Below, piece after piece: positions 38,613-52,800 of a stretch of DNA of 64,000 nt. The notes below the pieces were generated by a model, which saw only the letters and a program-made list of their open reading frames with translations, made no database searches and was not told where the DNA came from. The translations under genes were made by a program, and so were the position numbers. Positions within the stretch are counted from its first letter, which is position 1. Each line of letters starts with the position of its first letter. This DNA comes from Baylisascaris procyonis (taxonomy: Eukaryota > Nematoda > Chromadorea > Rhabditida > Ascarididae), in the NCBI GenBank assembly GCA_037389465.1, contig JAZARR010000146.1, positions 4,000,001 to 4,064,000 on the forward strand, read 5' to 3'.

Positions 38613-41600
38613 TGAAAAACAATATAATTCCTCCAGGTTTATAGCTCTTGTATTAATGAAGCAATCTGCAACGCTCATTAAACAAATGCCGCATTATGTG
38701 CGCTCATCTATCTGTTATCTCTTGTTAGCAACAAATATTTTATAATAAAGGACGCCACCTCACCACTCCCCTCTCTAACCTCCTCTTCGGACCGGAAATA
38801 GATTCCGTGCTGAAAACGAGACAAACGGAATGCTTATAACAAAAATAGACTCAGGAGTGAAGTCGGCATAGAAGCAGTGTTCCTAGCATTTTTATCGTAT
38901 GGTCCCATAATCGGATCGCTGATCAAAGGGAATATCGTGGGAAAAGGGAATAGGTATTATCCACATAAGCGAACTGGTTATAGTTATAGGGAGCAGAATG
39001 CTCATGACAACTTGGAGTAATCATCGATGCATGAAAGCTGGAAAGTTGGGACCGAAAACTAGTAAGCGCTACTTAAGGTGACAATCGACCTTATCACCAG
39101 CCTTCTGCCATTTAGTCATAAAACTCTGCAATGGTTTGCAAAAAGTATCCTTTCAACTACTGTAAGGCTTATGATAGCTCCCCCTTCCTTTCCCTCCCCC
39201 TTCCAAATGGCTAAAACCACTCAATAATTTGCAGCTGTCGTTTAATATAAGCAAATACCGCCTCCCTTTTGGCACTAAGCACGCGAAAATTGTGTTTAAA
39301 ACGGTCTCGCACTAAACTGCACATAATACAACACACGCAGCATAACCATTGAGAAGCCATAAATCTGCAACAAAGGCAAACATAAAATGTACATAAAATA
39401 TGCATGCTTATTTAATTTAGTGGTTTAAAAAAGCAGACGAAATAATGCTAACTTCATCATAGAGTGAAAATTTTACTACAAAGCTCACTGATTGTTGATA
39501 TAGGTGGAGCGATTACACAAAAAAATTATGCAGTGAAAATGGTGAAATTTCTGTAAACGATGGTAAAAGACGATAGAGACGATAATAAATTCAATAAAAG
39601 TAAAAGTAAAACTTCAAAATAGAACAAAAAATCGATCGGCTAGTTAGTTTTGCCTCAAAAGTAATGACTCGTGAATGATTTATGCTATATTGAGTTTCTT
39701 TTTTCTCACTTCGAGAAAGTATGAGTGAACATAGAAAGACACACAAATGCCAGTAAGAATCAAAAAAAAAAAAAAAAAAATATTAGCCTATCTATAGGAA
39801 AAGATGAATGCTTCAAAAACAATATTTGCCATCTCAGTAGATGTTTATTATAGACGCCCTATGTGCTAATAAAATTGTTTCTTTGAAAATACAAGTTAGA
39901 AGGAGGCATAAACAATCGGGAACCAGCCAAATAAAAGTATCGTAGATGAAATGAACTCTTTTTGATGTTTATGCAATTATATAGGGAGTTTTGTAGGTTC
40001 AAAAATTTGCAAAAGCGAATAGCCATTGCTATCGCCCACGATGAACGTTTCTGTCTATGCAATATTAATTTGCCGTCTATGAACAGGAGAGTGATAAGGT
40101 TTGAGACGTTCATTCGACTACGTGAATATTGGGAATGCATGTGATGACAAAATACGATAGCAATACCCCACTTTGTGCCAACCGAAAATTTATGCAACAA
40201 AAAGCATTCGTTCAAACTATGCGCTAATCACCTCTGAGTTTATAAGTGTAATACATACCAAATTCAGTAAAAACGTTCAAGCGTATTGCTTGTGCTGATT
40301 ACAAAGACAGCACAACTTGACGACTTATCTTTAACATTCTCTTTCTATCGATTTAAGCAATGATAACGAACCTCATGCATATATCGAATATTTCCAAGTG
40401 TATGATTTTTGATACAATGTAACGTGTTGCAAAACATGTGGTACTAGTACAAGTTGCGTATTATTTTAAACAAATCGAGAGCACTCTCGTATGATAACGA
40501 GAGGTTTTATGAAAAATTATGCTGCAGCAAAGTAGGTCGGTGATTTTTGGTGTGCAGTGAGCAAAGCAATATAATTGCCTCATTTTTAGTGAACATCTAA
40601 TCCATAACTGGTATAATATTGACATACTTGAGCATTATTGGAAAACACCAAGTACGACTATGCACATAGTGACTTGAAGAAGCTAGATAGAGCGTGATAG
40701 AATGAACGATGAATCTCTAGAAAGGAATGCAATGCGATGGAAGAGGAGGATAACCAATTGTTGGCTTGCGATATAGATGTTATGCTCGACTTAAAGTGCG
40801 ATATTTGCAGAATACACCAAGCTTTCTCTAGCAAATTGACCCTCAGGTGAGAGAACGTTTCAAAACGTCTCATGCCGCAAATGAAATATCTGAGAGCAAT
40901 TATCAATGGCAAATGAATTCGATATTTCACTCATATTAAAATCAACTCCACTTCCATACATAAGTGAAACACTAAGACGCTGCCACAATGAGGATATTAT
41001 GTGAAAACATGAAGTGAGAATGACGTCAACTCAATGAACATTTCAAGCACATCTAGTGCATTCTAAAGTGATCGCAATTGCAGCAATCTCAAAACTCATC
41101 GTCGAAAAGCTTACGTGAACTTCATATCTGCTCTATGAAAAGCCCGCGAGTACCTCTATAAACACTCAAACTGAAGCAACTAGCATGTGCTAGACTTAAC
41201 AAAGAAATATGCTATAGTGCCTGTTGAACTGAGAGGTTTGATGGAGTTGAATGACGCAGTGGCCACGATAGCAACTACAGGGTGAACGAGTCATCTGATG
41301 ATTAGAAAGTATCCAAGCAGTTGGAGTCATGAAGCAAGTACCCGACCGTCGTTCGTATGAAGACTGGCGATGTGGTGGTGATGTGGTCACTTGGCATTGA
41401 GAGTATTAGAAAGAAGAGACGTTCGTCGCCGAGATAGCAGCAGTGCATGGTAAAAACACTGAGATGACATGCTATCATAAAGTACATACACTACAGCGTC
41501 ACGTGAAAAAGCAACATTTTTGAAGATCGAAATTCATGCAAAATTTTGTCATTTTCTTTTGTGCTTAGAAGCGTGTTTTTTTTTTCAGCCAACTGTTGAA

Positions 41601-44600
41601 CTCAGGAAAAAATAGTTCGCGTGGAGCAGTTCTTAGCTGTGGTCTGCCTGGAACGATTCCCTTTTAATAAGTTCCTTGAAGGCAGTTCCATAACGTTGCT
41701 TTTATTTGCCCGTATATTCTGGCTAATTCCGTTAATTTCTATTCTCTCTTATTTGGCTGCAAAAGTTGTACTCAAAAACAAAATCTATTTTAAACCGTTG
41801 TACAATTCGAAATAACTGAAGTTGTAACAACTGCTGCTTAACGGATGCCATTGAGAATTGCAATATTACACCTTATTTTTAAAAAAAAACCGTAACGATT
41901 ATGGCCTAAAACTAAATGTTAATATAAAATTCCACCATTCCGTGGCAATGATCGAATTAGAAGATAGTAAATGGGAAATGTTTCACCACAAAAATTGCCT
42001 GCCAAATAATTATGCTTAATAGCAAAAATCATAACAATGCATATAAATGAGTGATTATATTTTCAACCTGCTGTAGCCTATTGAAAACGATTTCTTACAA
42101 TAGGGTGTTATTTTATACTCAACGTAGTTGCCAGTGATAGTAGTAAAGTCGATGGAAATTACAAGAAAGTCACAAATATACAAAGTTATAAGAAGTTTTA
42201 TTCCTCTTTGCAAGACAAATATTCAGTGTTATATTTCGTAAAGTTTCTTCATGATGAATCGTTTCAGTAATCGGCTTTCTTTTGTTAAATGAAGTACCCA
42301 TATGCCTCTTTTTTTCATTCAATTATCAGGAAAGCATTTCCCGGCGAGTAACATTTCACCAATCCTTCATTTTATTTATTAAAATATGACGAGCATATTG
42401 TGGAAAATTTTTTTTTATGGTTATGATTTTATTAGCTGAGGTGTAAGTTAGCAAATAAAATGCTGCGATCGTTATTTATGACGCATTGCACAATTGCTAC
42501 ACCGGAAATTGATTCTAGTCTTACTCATGCTTAACGTTCTCTCACTTCCTTATCACACTCCTCGAACTATTCGTTATGTACCTTTAGAAGGCAATGAGCA
42601 TAAACTAGGTGGAATTGATGAAGAGTTGAGTGCTCCGTTGTTCACTCGAATAAACATCTTCTTGGCGATTTATGAGAATTGACTTGCACATGCCCTCTGC
42701 AATGGACCACACGCATAAAGTAAAACTGGTTTGTAGTTAAAGTTTCACTGATTATGGAAACCACCTGAATTACTAATATTAGCACGCAAGCAAATGAAAT
42801 GCAAAATTAAAGCGTAAATTGAAATAAATGAATATTCGAAGTTATGGTAATATTACTGTTCGACACTGCACAACATGATGAAGTCTAACTTGTCTGTTCT
42901 CCTGTTTGTTCGGATAACAAAATGGCAGACGGCGAAACTTCCTCCATATAAAAAATCGCCCCACTAGCCAACAACAGTTTTGACATACTTATCTCTTTTT
43001 ACATGTCACTGATCAATTTAGCCTCCCAGATAAGGCAGCCCCAATTTTGTTCCCGGTAGGATTAGATAAATTTGCAAGTTAAATATGCAAATTTCCGATG
43101 AAACGATGAAAAAAAGGAAAACAAAAATAAACATAGAACAATCGATGAAGAGAAAAAAAGCAATAAATGAAGCGTTTGCATTGCGAAGAAATGAAGACAT
43201 AATAAAATGAGCCGATGAAAGAAATGCAAAGATTGAGAGAAAATACGGCACTTCACAACGACTTATGCCGTAAACCGATCGTTTATAAGAACATCGTTGC
43301 AGTTTATGTGCCAACTCAACTATAACGGCTATATTATTGTCAACGTATAACGAAAACAAATGCACTATAGAAATTAGAAGAGTTTCAGTACATTATTGCG
43401 CATATTTTAACATCAACTTTTGAGAGAGTAATTTTCTATTGTAATCGGCTAATTTCATCAATGAAATTTGAATAGAACATATTTAAAGTTTCGTTTTGCA
43501 GGGACATCAAAAGTGCAGTCGGTTTGATCATTTAAAAAGTTTAGCAGTCAAGATCGGAACTCAGTAGTAGATATGATTTTTTGATTAGTTTCTCTTCTCT
43601 TTGAAGTCTCCCTTTAATTTGCAGTTTTATTTCACCTATACCTGCTACGTGAGACATCATAGCGTGCAAATATAGTGTTATGTGGGCACATTTCGCATGA
43701 AGTAGTTATCAACGTTATAAAAACTGCTGAACTGCTGAGCTGTAACGATTCGATCCCTCGTCAAGGTGATATGAAATCATTTGGTAGTTGATGGCGATGA
43801 ATTTCAAATGATAAAATCTCGGAAGTGCCATTTTTGAGGTGGCTATCGTTATCTTTACGGTTGAGGTGCTTCTCAGTGATAAATTCGAACAAGGATTGCA
43901 TGAAGATGAATAATTAAATAAAATGCATACTATCGTCTGCACTCACCTTCTCCTTATTTCAGAGATGGCCATTTCTGTATTAAGTGAGAGTTCTTCAAAA
44001 CTGCGACAAAGGGAGGGAGAAAGAGAGACAGAGTTGGCTATAACAACTCTATACAATACAATGAATTGCACTAGATGCTATGAGGTATCGATATTTTGAT
44101 TCATTAGACTTTTTCATGATCATCACCTTTTAAGCCGCTTATAACACGATTGTGTTTTTAACATCATATCCGTCTTATCTTTTTTTCGAAGTTTGCTCAA
44201 CTCTAATAAAATCGAAAAAATTTTGCAAAAGGAAATTTCTGAACAGACAAATAGATATTTCAATATTTTCAAAATGTATGAGTCAATGATTTTCAAGTGG
44301 GAGAAAGTCAAATAAAATTTTTTATTTATTTGGTATGATAACATTTACTGATAAAGCATTCATAGTACCGAACACATTTAATAAAATTTGCACAGCATAA
44401 TGGCAGTTTTCATGCGGAAGTTGAAGAAATAAATTCAACAACAATATTTCGACGGGAAATAATAAACATCAACTTTTAACAAAAAAAAAAAAAATGGCAA
44501 CAAGGATTTCGTCATAGTAATATAGGAGTCTCTAATACACCTCAAAAATGTACGATTACAGAAATAGATTCTGCTTGAAGAAAGATTGAAATAAAGCTAA

Positions 44601-44726
44601 ATTTTTTTTATAAAAATATAAAATTAGGCGGAAAATTCATCGTTTATAAAGTTGCAGGGTGTGAAATTTTTTCCCATTTTTTAGTAAAAATTATTTTTAG
44701 ATTTAATAAAGTTGTGATGATTTCAA
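38613..44726. other. Non-genic spacer, about 6 kb
   Basis: Upstream region of the 831-residue gene and downstream region of the GTPase gene. I see no conserved exon on either strand. A TGACGTCA palindrome lies at 41021-41028 and a poly(A) run near 39.77 kb. Confidence 0.55.
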
Positions 44727-44732
44727 TTTATT
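44727..44732 (-). terminator. AATAAA polyadenylation signal for the GTPase gene
   Basis: TTTATT on the plus strand reads AATAAA on the gene strand, about 90 nt beyond the TGA stop at 44821. That distance is normal for a short nematode 3' UTR. Confidence 0.5.
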
Positions 44733-44820
44733 TGAACGTATAAAAATATAATTTCAACTCAAGTCAAATCGATTCGCGATCTGCAAAAGTGTTGATTTGC
44801 GTACGCCACCGTTAAACGAG

Positions 44821-47800
44821 TCAGGACGATGTTGTTTTGGGTGAAACACTTGGCGTACGTCCTACGGCGATCATTGGCTCAGCTAAGCTATTTAAATCCT
44901 GGAATTAAGTTGTAAGTTACCTTAGAATAAGTCCTGGAATAATTTGTAAGTTGTATATTCGCCCCTATAGCGGTTGCACCTACGAATCCGCTTGAGTAAC
45001 AACAATATTCACTATTATTGATATTTGTACAAACTTCGCTAAAGATAATCCAAGACAATGGCAATTTATAGCAATGGATTCCTCAAGCATTTTTCACTCA
45101 AAAATTCGTAAAATTCAGGATTAGCTTGCAAGAAAGATTCCTAACGAAATTTAATGGGCCATTTCATACGTGAAATTTTTACGCCCTCTTAGTACAACAA
45201 ATAAAATGGAACGTAAATTGCAGCAGAATTAACTATGGTCAATTCATTCATCCTTTTCCTTTCGTATAAAAACAATCAATACTCAATAATAAATTCAAAG
45301 TTTTTAAGAATGGAAAATGTGTAGATACGCTCATGTGGCCGAGAAGCATATTCTCAACAAGAAAATTCGTGAACACAACAAACGATACCGCAAAATATCG
45401 ATCGAGTGATGTCATTCCATCGATGAAAAAACGAATTTGTCTTTTTTTATTGTTTGCAGTGACAATACAACCAGTCGGAATGAATCCATCATTGTTGATT
45501 TTGTAATATTCAAGAAATGTGACATTTGCATAGGCTAACGCATGTACAGCGAGTGGTTGTGGAAGTATCTTCAAATTCAAACATATAAAAAATCTCTCAG
45601 AGAGGTGTAATTCCGAAAATAGGATGCGTTATGCTTGAAAATTGATTGAAATTAAGCAAAACTTTTTATGAATATATCGATAGCATCTTTTCTGCTCGAA
45701 GAACAGTGATGAGCATTGGGCGACCTTTCAGAGCTATATGAAATAGGGAAGGAAATCAGTCGGAAATTTTTTTTTCGCTCATCAATATCTCAGCAAAGCA
45801 CTAAAGACTGAGGAAGAGTCAATTGTAAATTTCTCAAACGAGAAGGCATCCGAGAATACTTTTTTTTACTAAAAGGCATATGCAATATCTGAGAAGTATT
45901 TCAAGTTAAGTTCCACTAATATTAAGAGATCTATATAGGTTCTATTCGCTGTTTCCTTTTCGTAATATTTCAGTAATCCCATATTATTAGAGGAATTTTG
46001 ATACTAGAATGAATTTATAAGTGTAATAGAGAAACTATGTAAAAAGATTTAAATTGCAACTACTATGTTATATATAAGCCTCAGAGATTTATGGTTGATA
46101 ATCGATCTCGTAATTAAATTTGAAAAAATTAGTTTATTCAATAAAATGATAACTTAATCACAATCTTATCAACTACTAATATCAACTGCCGTTATTCCCT
46201 AAACAAAAAGTTGAGGAGGATCGATTAATTTCCGTTTTTTTTTTAAATCATAGGTAGAAACTACATAGAATTAGAATGTGCCGACTTACCTCTGTGTGTG
46301 TAATAATCGGAAGCACATTTGTTTTGAGATCATCACCAAACATTCGCTTCACTTCAGCAAGCTCATGAATATAAGGCCATCCTAGTTCGTCCTCATCGTT
46401 TTTCAGAACTAGACTTATCGCATCGAGTCGAAATTCACCAACACTCCTCAACTCCTAGAGTTTCTATTTTTTTTTTTTTATTTATTGAGTCAAAACGCAT
46501 CATCCACTTCAATGCTATACCTACCACTTCACTAGCGAACATGGAATATGCCAAATACCCTTCAAAAAATGAAAGCTACCAAGTTTTTTCATAACGCTAT
46601 TGTCAATGCTAGTCCAACTTCATGATGCAATACCCTAAAAATGTTTTATAACAGAAATTTTACGTTTCATAAGACTCAAATAAGTGCACTCATAGATGGA
46701 TTTATTTTAGGCTGAAACGCTTTAATATTTGTACGGGTTTTTGAGAAAAGATTCTTTCCTCCCAATGGAAGAAGAAAGGAGTAACGATGAATAAATGTCT
46801 TTGCGAGAAGCATACAATGAATGACTGTGCAAGAACTAGTAATCTTTCTTTCTTGAGATATTCCTCTAGCTCATTTTCTATTTTTAAAAGTTGATGCATT
46901 AAGAAGGTGGAAATAGATTTTTCAATTATTTTAGAGCTGACCTCTTCGAACCACTCTCTGATGATGCCAGATGTGCCTTTATAGCCTTTTTCGTTAATAA
47001 GCCCCGGTGTATCAACGATCGCAACAGTAAACGGTAAAATACTGTTGTTGATAAGATATTCAGTTAAGCCTGTAGTTGGTGCGCTTTCCTTTCTCAAAGT
47101 AAACCTTAATGAATGCCGATTGATAATGCTTCTTAATATTACAGGAAACACTATATAATTTCATAAAAGCGAGTTGCAATTAAAGAGGAAGAACGATTTT
47201 AAATGTGCGGAACTTGTTGAATTAGGGGCATTGCGCCACTTGTTAAATCATACGGATGATTCCGATCGACAACGCATACTGAAGATGAAATCGTCTCTTC
47301 ATTTTAGTGGGTGAAGTGAATAGAATTGTACAACAATTAGCGCCACTCGAACAGGTTTCTTTCACTCGAAATTCCACAGTGTAAATTCCAATCAAAAGCT
47401 TTTCAAGAATTAAGCGCTAAGACGAACTGAAAATGCGTTTTTTTCTGAACGAGAAAAGAAAGGTCAAAATTTGTACTAACTATTTTATTATTCACAAGTG
47501 TGGAAGAAATATATAAATCTAGAATTGTACCATATCTATTAAGAAAAAAATCCAATGATATAGTTAAAAGTAGATGGCTGCAACTGCAAAACTATCTGCC
47601 CCTCCCCCCCCCCCTCCCTCCCCTCATATTTTTTGTACGCCGGGTTCAGCATTAATAAATCATCAAGTTTTCGAAAACTATTCTACTTTCAGTTTACTTC
47701 AATTTCTTTTTATTAAACGCAATTTTTTCCTATCATCAATGCGTTTTTCTGCCACTCTCCAAGCGTTTGCCTTATTTTGCCAAAATTTATTGATCACTCA

Positions 47801-49681
47801 ATGGGTGATCCCCTCCACCTCCCTCCTAATGAAATCAGATCAAACTCCTGGGAATAGACTGGCAAAAAGACTACGATAAGCAGTCATACTTTTGAGGAAT
47901 TTCGACGAATATGAGGAAACATGCATTAACAACAATACACATTGCGCCATTAAATACCATACTCCACAGCCACAACTTTAATAGCAGCTATGTGGAATTA
48001 TTCAGCGAATAAAAGAAATAAACAAAAATACCGGAAGGTATTTCCTCTTCTAACATCATATAAATAATTTAGCATACTGTCGATAAGAGTCGTTTTACCA
48101 ACACCTTTAGAGCCAAATAATAATACCACCTAAAATTGCAGAAATTCAACACCGCTATAATCGGGCATATTTACACCTGTCAAAAGCCCAATCGAGCTTA
48201 AATGAATTTAAAAAAGAACTGTAAAATATATAACAAATATTTGATCAATTCGAGAAATTAAATAACAATGAATAATCAAAACTGACTCTTTAATAGAAAA
48301 CGAGACTAATAATTCTTTCGCGATTATGCGACGAAAGCGAAAAAATTAATCGTTATTTCAATTCGTTAGGATTACTGAAGATTTTTTTTTTTTTTTTAAG
48401 TTGGACGCATTATAAGCTGCCCTTCATTTTATGGAGATCGTTGAGCACAAAATGCATTTAACATGAAACTAGCCTGTAAAAGGATCATTATAACAACTGT
48501 AAAAGCACAATCTGCGTTCTTTTGCTCTTGGCCTTTTTTTATTCTTATGAAGATTCTACCTTTATGCCTCTATTACCACAAAGCCATTTCGAAAAAGCAG
48601 TTTCAAAAATTATTGTGAAGTGGTTAAAATACTGAAAAACTCGAAACACTCAATGAATACAACATTCTCGGCTGCGATTTTCGATCCTTGTTCAAAATTT
48701 TGGTGATGCACCAACAAAATGCTTTACGTTAAAATATAAAAATACACTTTGTGAATGAATGATTAGCGAGTCCATTGAATGAGCACCCAATAAGTGGTTA
48801 ATGAAAATGCTAAGGCATATTCGACGATATTAGCTTATACTTCGTTTTTATTCGGAAATTCATGTGCAAGAAAATATTGTACTCTAGCACCTTGTCTCCA
48901 ACTGAGGACTCTTGTTCTCCTCCAACCACAATTTTTCGAATATTCGGATTACGACTGTAGTGATCGACAACTTTCTGGTGTGGAGAAATCAATGTTATAC
49001 CTGAGACATAACCAATCTGAAATCGATTACCTGAGAGAGTAATATGCCAGATGCTTTTAAATAATGTTACATATATTACCTCCAATAAAGTGAAGTAATC
49101 GTTTTTGGTGTTGTAACGCTTGCAAGCGCACATCGTTTTCTTATTTTTGTTGGACGACTAATAATGCGCACAACTAGTTTAGTGGGCAAAAAAAGTTTTC
49201 TTTAGCCAAAAAACAGTGGAAATTATTTGCCTTAATTTAATATTATTTTGTGAACTAGTGCTGTTCCAAAGGTGAAGAAGGCGAGAGTGGGTGAGGGGGA
49301 TGGGGACATATATATTAGTAGGTAATTCGACATTTTGCTCATATTTCCCATAAGAAGTAATAAACGTAGAGATGCGCAGTTTCATTTTCCGTCATCCTCA
49401 CCATTCTGCATCAAACATAAATGCATAAAAATTTAGAAACACCGCAATTTTATGTGGATTACATGAGAACAAAGGAAGAGCTTAAAGCATTACATAGAGA
49501 AGGTGATGGATTTGCAAAGGTTACGTGTGAGTGTGTCACCTAGCAAACCACAAAAGGTGCATGCTATTTATTAAATAGGAAATTATCGAGAGCAAAAATT
49601 CGAGCTTACATTATTGCCGGCAGCGATGTGCTTCTTGGCGATCCCGCTGATCTTTTGAGAGACACTTTCACTTGTCATCAT
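44821..49681 (-). CDS. 251-residue single-domain P-loop GTPase (AIG1/septin-like G domain)
   Basis: Exons in order: 49681-49610, 48129-48032, 47104-46942, 46454-46290, 45568-45389, 44898-44821. They sum to 756 nt with all phases matching: 251 residues plus TGA. The N-terminal 24 residues are polar. G1 is GSKGVGKT (30-37), followed by LIDSMLNYLYDV. Thr67 or Thr68 may serve as the switch-I threonine. G3 is DTPG (88-91) inside FTVAIVDTPGLINEKGYKG. The core strand LDAISLVLKND precedes MFGDDLKTNVLPIITHTE (to 166). At the usual N/TKxD position it has THTE, so G4 is not canonical. YYKINNDG and MTSLDRYFADLNSL follow, and the protein ends in a Ser/Thr-rich tail. The block order resembles animal G-domain proteins with an INxxxNYxxGVxxxxxFRF motif and FGKD...T-F-AD; many of those carry long C-terminal coiled coils, absent here. 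Substrate and role are unknown; it is probably cytosolic. The acceptors ending in AAG at 47105 and 45569 are unusual but fit the homology. Confidence 0.85.
44890..44955. repeat. Short tandem duplication containing two copies of a 3' splice site
   Basis: TCCTGGAATTAAGTTGTAAG (44898-44917) recurs as TCCTGGAATAATTTGTAAG from 44932. On the gene strand each copy supplies an ATTCCAG acceptor followed by GAYTTA. The first copy is the acceptor of the last GTPase exon. Confidence 0.8.
47598..47624. repeat. C-rich tract with G-quadruplex potential, in a GTPase intron
   Basis: CCCCTCCCC-type runs, including one about 12 C long, in intron 47105-48031. The minus strand, which is the transcribed sense of the gene, is the G-rich one. 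Confidence 0.7.
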
Positions 49682-49689
49682 ATTGTCAT
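49678..49689 (-). promoter_or_regulatory. Four-codon upstream ORF overlapping the GTPase start
   Basis: On the minus strand the sequence AAGATGACAATATGATGACA holds a short uORF (ATG ACA ATA TGA). Its stop overlaps both candidate start codons (ATG at 49681 and 49678) in another frame. If it lies in the mature 5' leader, it would make main-frame initiation depend on reinitiation or leaky scanning. A short leader starting after the AAG would place the uORF at the very 5' end. Confidence 0.3.
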
Positions 49690-49821
49690 CTTAATAATGC
49701 GCACTTCTCTTTATTAAGAAATAACTACTATTTTCTCAATGCTCAATAAAGAGAACTCCCGTAAATAGTAAAAAAAAAATAAAAATCAATGAAAAACTCT
49801 AAGGATTTTGAGCTTGATTTT

Positions 49822-49879
<58 letters not shown>

Positions 49880-52800
49880 GTATATAAAGTCCTAAATATT
49901 ATTTTTACAATAAAATAAGGGATAAGCAGAGTACAGGAGAAAGCTATGATTCGTCACTTAGATCCGCAGACACATACACAAATATGTTGAAAGGCATACC
50001 CTGATTCATTTCTTTGTATGTGAAACGCTGGCCGTCAAGTGACAATAAAAGTTTCACGTATTGACTTCGATTGGCGGAATGCAGACATCGCATCGTATCA
50101 TTGTCGTCTAAAACGCAACCCACAACAAACTTTCATTGTGTACTTAACATTTTTTTTTTTCTTTTCTTGACGACTATCTTATCAATCAACACTGCAAAAT
50201 AATAAATGCTAAAATGATCAAAAAACTGTCACTTCTACAATAAAGTTATGGATTAGGTGAAGGTCTCGACTCGAAATGATCGAATTCAGAAATCATTTAA
50301 GAGAGATGAAATTTCTCATATGTCCCTCATCAATATTTATGCATTTAAAATTCGTTATGTAGAACGGATGTGAAAGAAACCGTATTGAGAAGAATCGCTA
50401 GTTAGAATGGTGTTTCGAGAGTGAGAAAAGGAGAATCGGTGGTTAATTTATCAACGAATTTATTTCCATCGAATTACACGTTTTCTAGGATATATGAATG
50501 AGCCAAGTGAAAATCCATTTTCATGTTCAAAGTGTCATTCCTCACCGATTATCCTCAACTATATTGAGTCAGTGATCGTGAACGGTGTCTTTAAGTGACT
50601 AATCCACATGACTGTGTGCAAATACTATCCGCTTATATGTTACCGCACAAAGGCATGGTCAGGAACAGGATCCAACTCTGGAGTGTGCAAGTGACAGTCT
50701 TTAGCTTCGTTTAGAACCGAATCAGTTATCTCGAAGTGTTATAAATATGAGTAAATAACCACAAAGTAGACACTGCATGTTGGGTCTTTTGCAGTCCTGA
50801 ACACTTACGGACAAAATACCATTACTTCTAACCCTTTAAAGACGGCACTACGTCGCGAAAATGTTTATGCGACGCGTCGCTTTTCAGCCAACACTTTAGC
50901 GCTGCTAAGTGGCACACTTTTCGGCTGGACGAATTGCCAAACGAAAGCCATGAACTGATTTACTTAGCCTGCCATCACCAAGTAACATTACTATCGCGTA
51001 AATAAAGCATTGCGATTCTTGAGTACTTTTTCAGCCATCTTAGCAGGCGAATGACTCGAAATCATACAAATACAACGGTTACTTATCACTTGAATATTGT
51101 CCTCAAATGCTGACTAATTACGCAACTCGCCGTTCTATAAATCAAGATGAAACACCTTTCGAAACGATCCGTTGACTGTTAAAACTTTCCCTCACAACCA
51201 GAATTTAGTTCTCGCCCTAATTTATTCTTAAATTACCTTTGAAAATGAAGAATATTTTTCAAACATCTGAAAAACACCAAAGCACTTTTTTCAAGGTTGA
51301 AAATATTCACTTACATTGGAAGGATAGTCATTTCAAAAAAAAAAATTTGCGAATTTCCCACATTTTGAGAATGAAATCGATGATGCACGCAAATGCAGTC
51401 CAATCATACTATTGCCACTTCCAGTATAATTCGAAAACGCTGACATATTTATATGGTCACTTCACTCCTTTTTGCCGATTTACTTCACTTCAGAGTATTT
51501 TAAAATATTTCTTATCAGTTTAGTGTTATCAGCAGCAACCAACAATGTCTATCCACTCGCCTTAAACATTTTCAACACAAGATGCTCTCTTCACAACCGA
51601 CTTCACTCTTTCACATCACTTACCAGATTTCGGTTACATCCAAACTTAAAGCTGAGTTCATTGCATCAGGATGAAGGGGAAGGGGATCACATTCCATTCT
51701 CACATAATAAACTCTTATTGAAAAAAAAAACCCTCTATAATTACTATCACAACAGAAAGGTAATAGGCCTCTCAATATTCCTCCTAGAAAAGCATCAAAC
51801 AAGGGATTATTTTAATGGCGCAACAACGAAAATAGGTTTTATGCTTATCACAGGAAGAAATGATGAATCATTTAATGCACACAATAGCAGCTTCTATAAT
51901 AAAAATTCTTCGTATAAAAATTCACAAAAATTGCACATTTCAAGAAAAGATGCGTATACGCTGTTCATAGAAAATAATGTACATAAGTAAATTTAGATTT
52001 TGGAACGTCTCCCATAGTGCAAAAATCTCACTGTACGCATAGGTGAGCTTTTTTATCCATCATCCACGTAATTAAAAGCTGAGATCTTAAAGGCACACCA
52101 AGCAAAAATTTTCAGTAAACAACACCAATAATATTTGCATTTTCATACCGCTAGTTACCGTCTACTGTCAATAAATACTTAACGCATTGCTTATTATAGT
52201 ATAAATGAAAAATACTATACAGTATAAACGAGCAACAACCAACTATAAACAAGCAAGATGAAAATAAAACGAATAAAATCGCATAAACGATTCATACCTG
52301 TAAATGAGATGGCATACAAGAAAGAATGGAAATATAATACTTGTATAACAATGAAACAAAGCAGCAATATTTGTGTTCTAATCAATATCTGTGCGTTGTG
52401 TGATGGCATTTTTAGCAATCACCCAACAAACTTGAAGTGACTTACAGCTAAACGGCTAAAGTCGACTCCATTTATTTTCCATGAAATCGGCGAAAATTTC
52501 ATCAAATTAGCTGAATGATGAGAGATTTTTTGCTAAACTACCTAAAAGCTTCATAAGAAAATGCATGAAAAAGCAGAAATATAAGGCACGAACTATATGA
52601 GTATTTTATTTAACTACTTGAATCTAAAAAAAGGCAATTTATTAATTGATCATCGAAAATTTAAAACAACCCTCCGTAGTAGCTGATATAATAAAACAAC
52701 GATTTTATAACAATATGAAGAAGAATCTACTTTTCTATCTTCATGTAAATAAGTCAAAGCAACCATGCCCCACCTTAGAATATCTAAATAGAATATCTTC

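Noticed and set aside
51472..51990. 172-codon plus-strand open frame, the longest in the window
   Set aside because: No recognisable domain, no splice context and the same A+T-rich composition as its flanks; likely chance.
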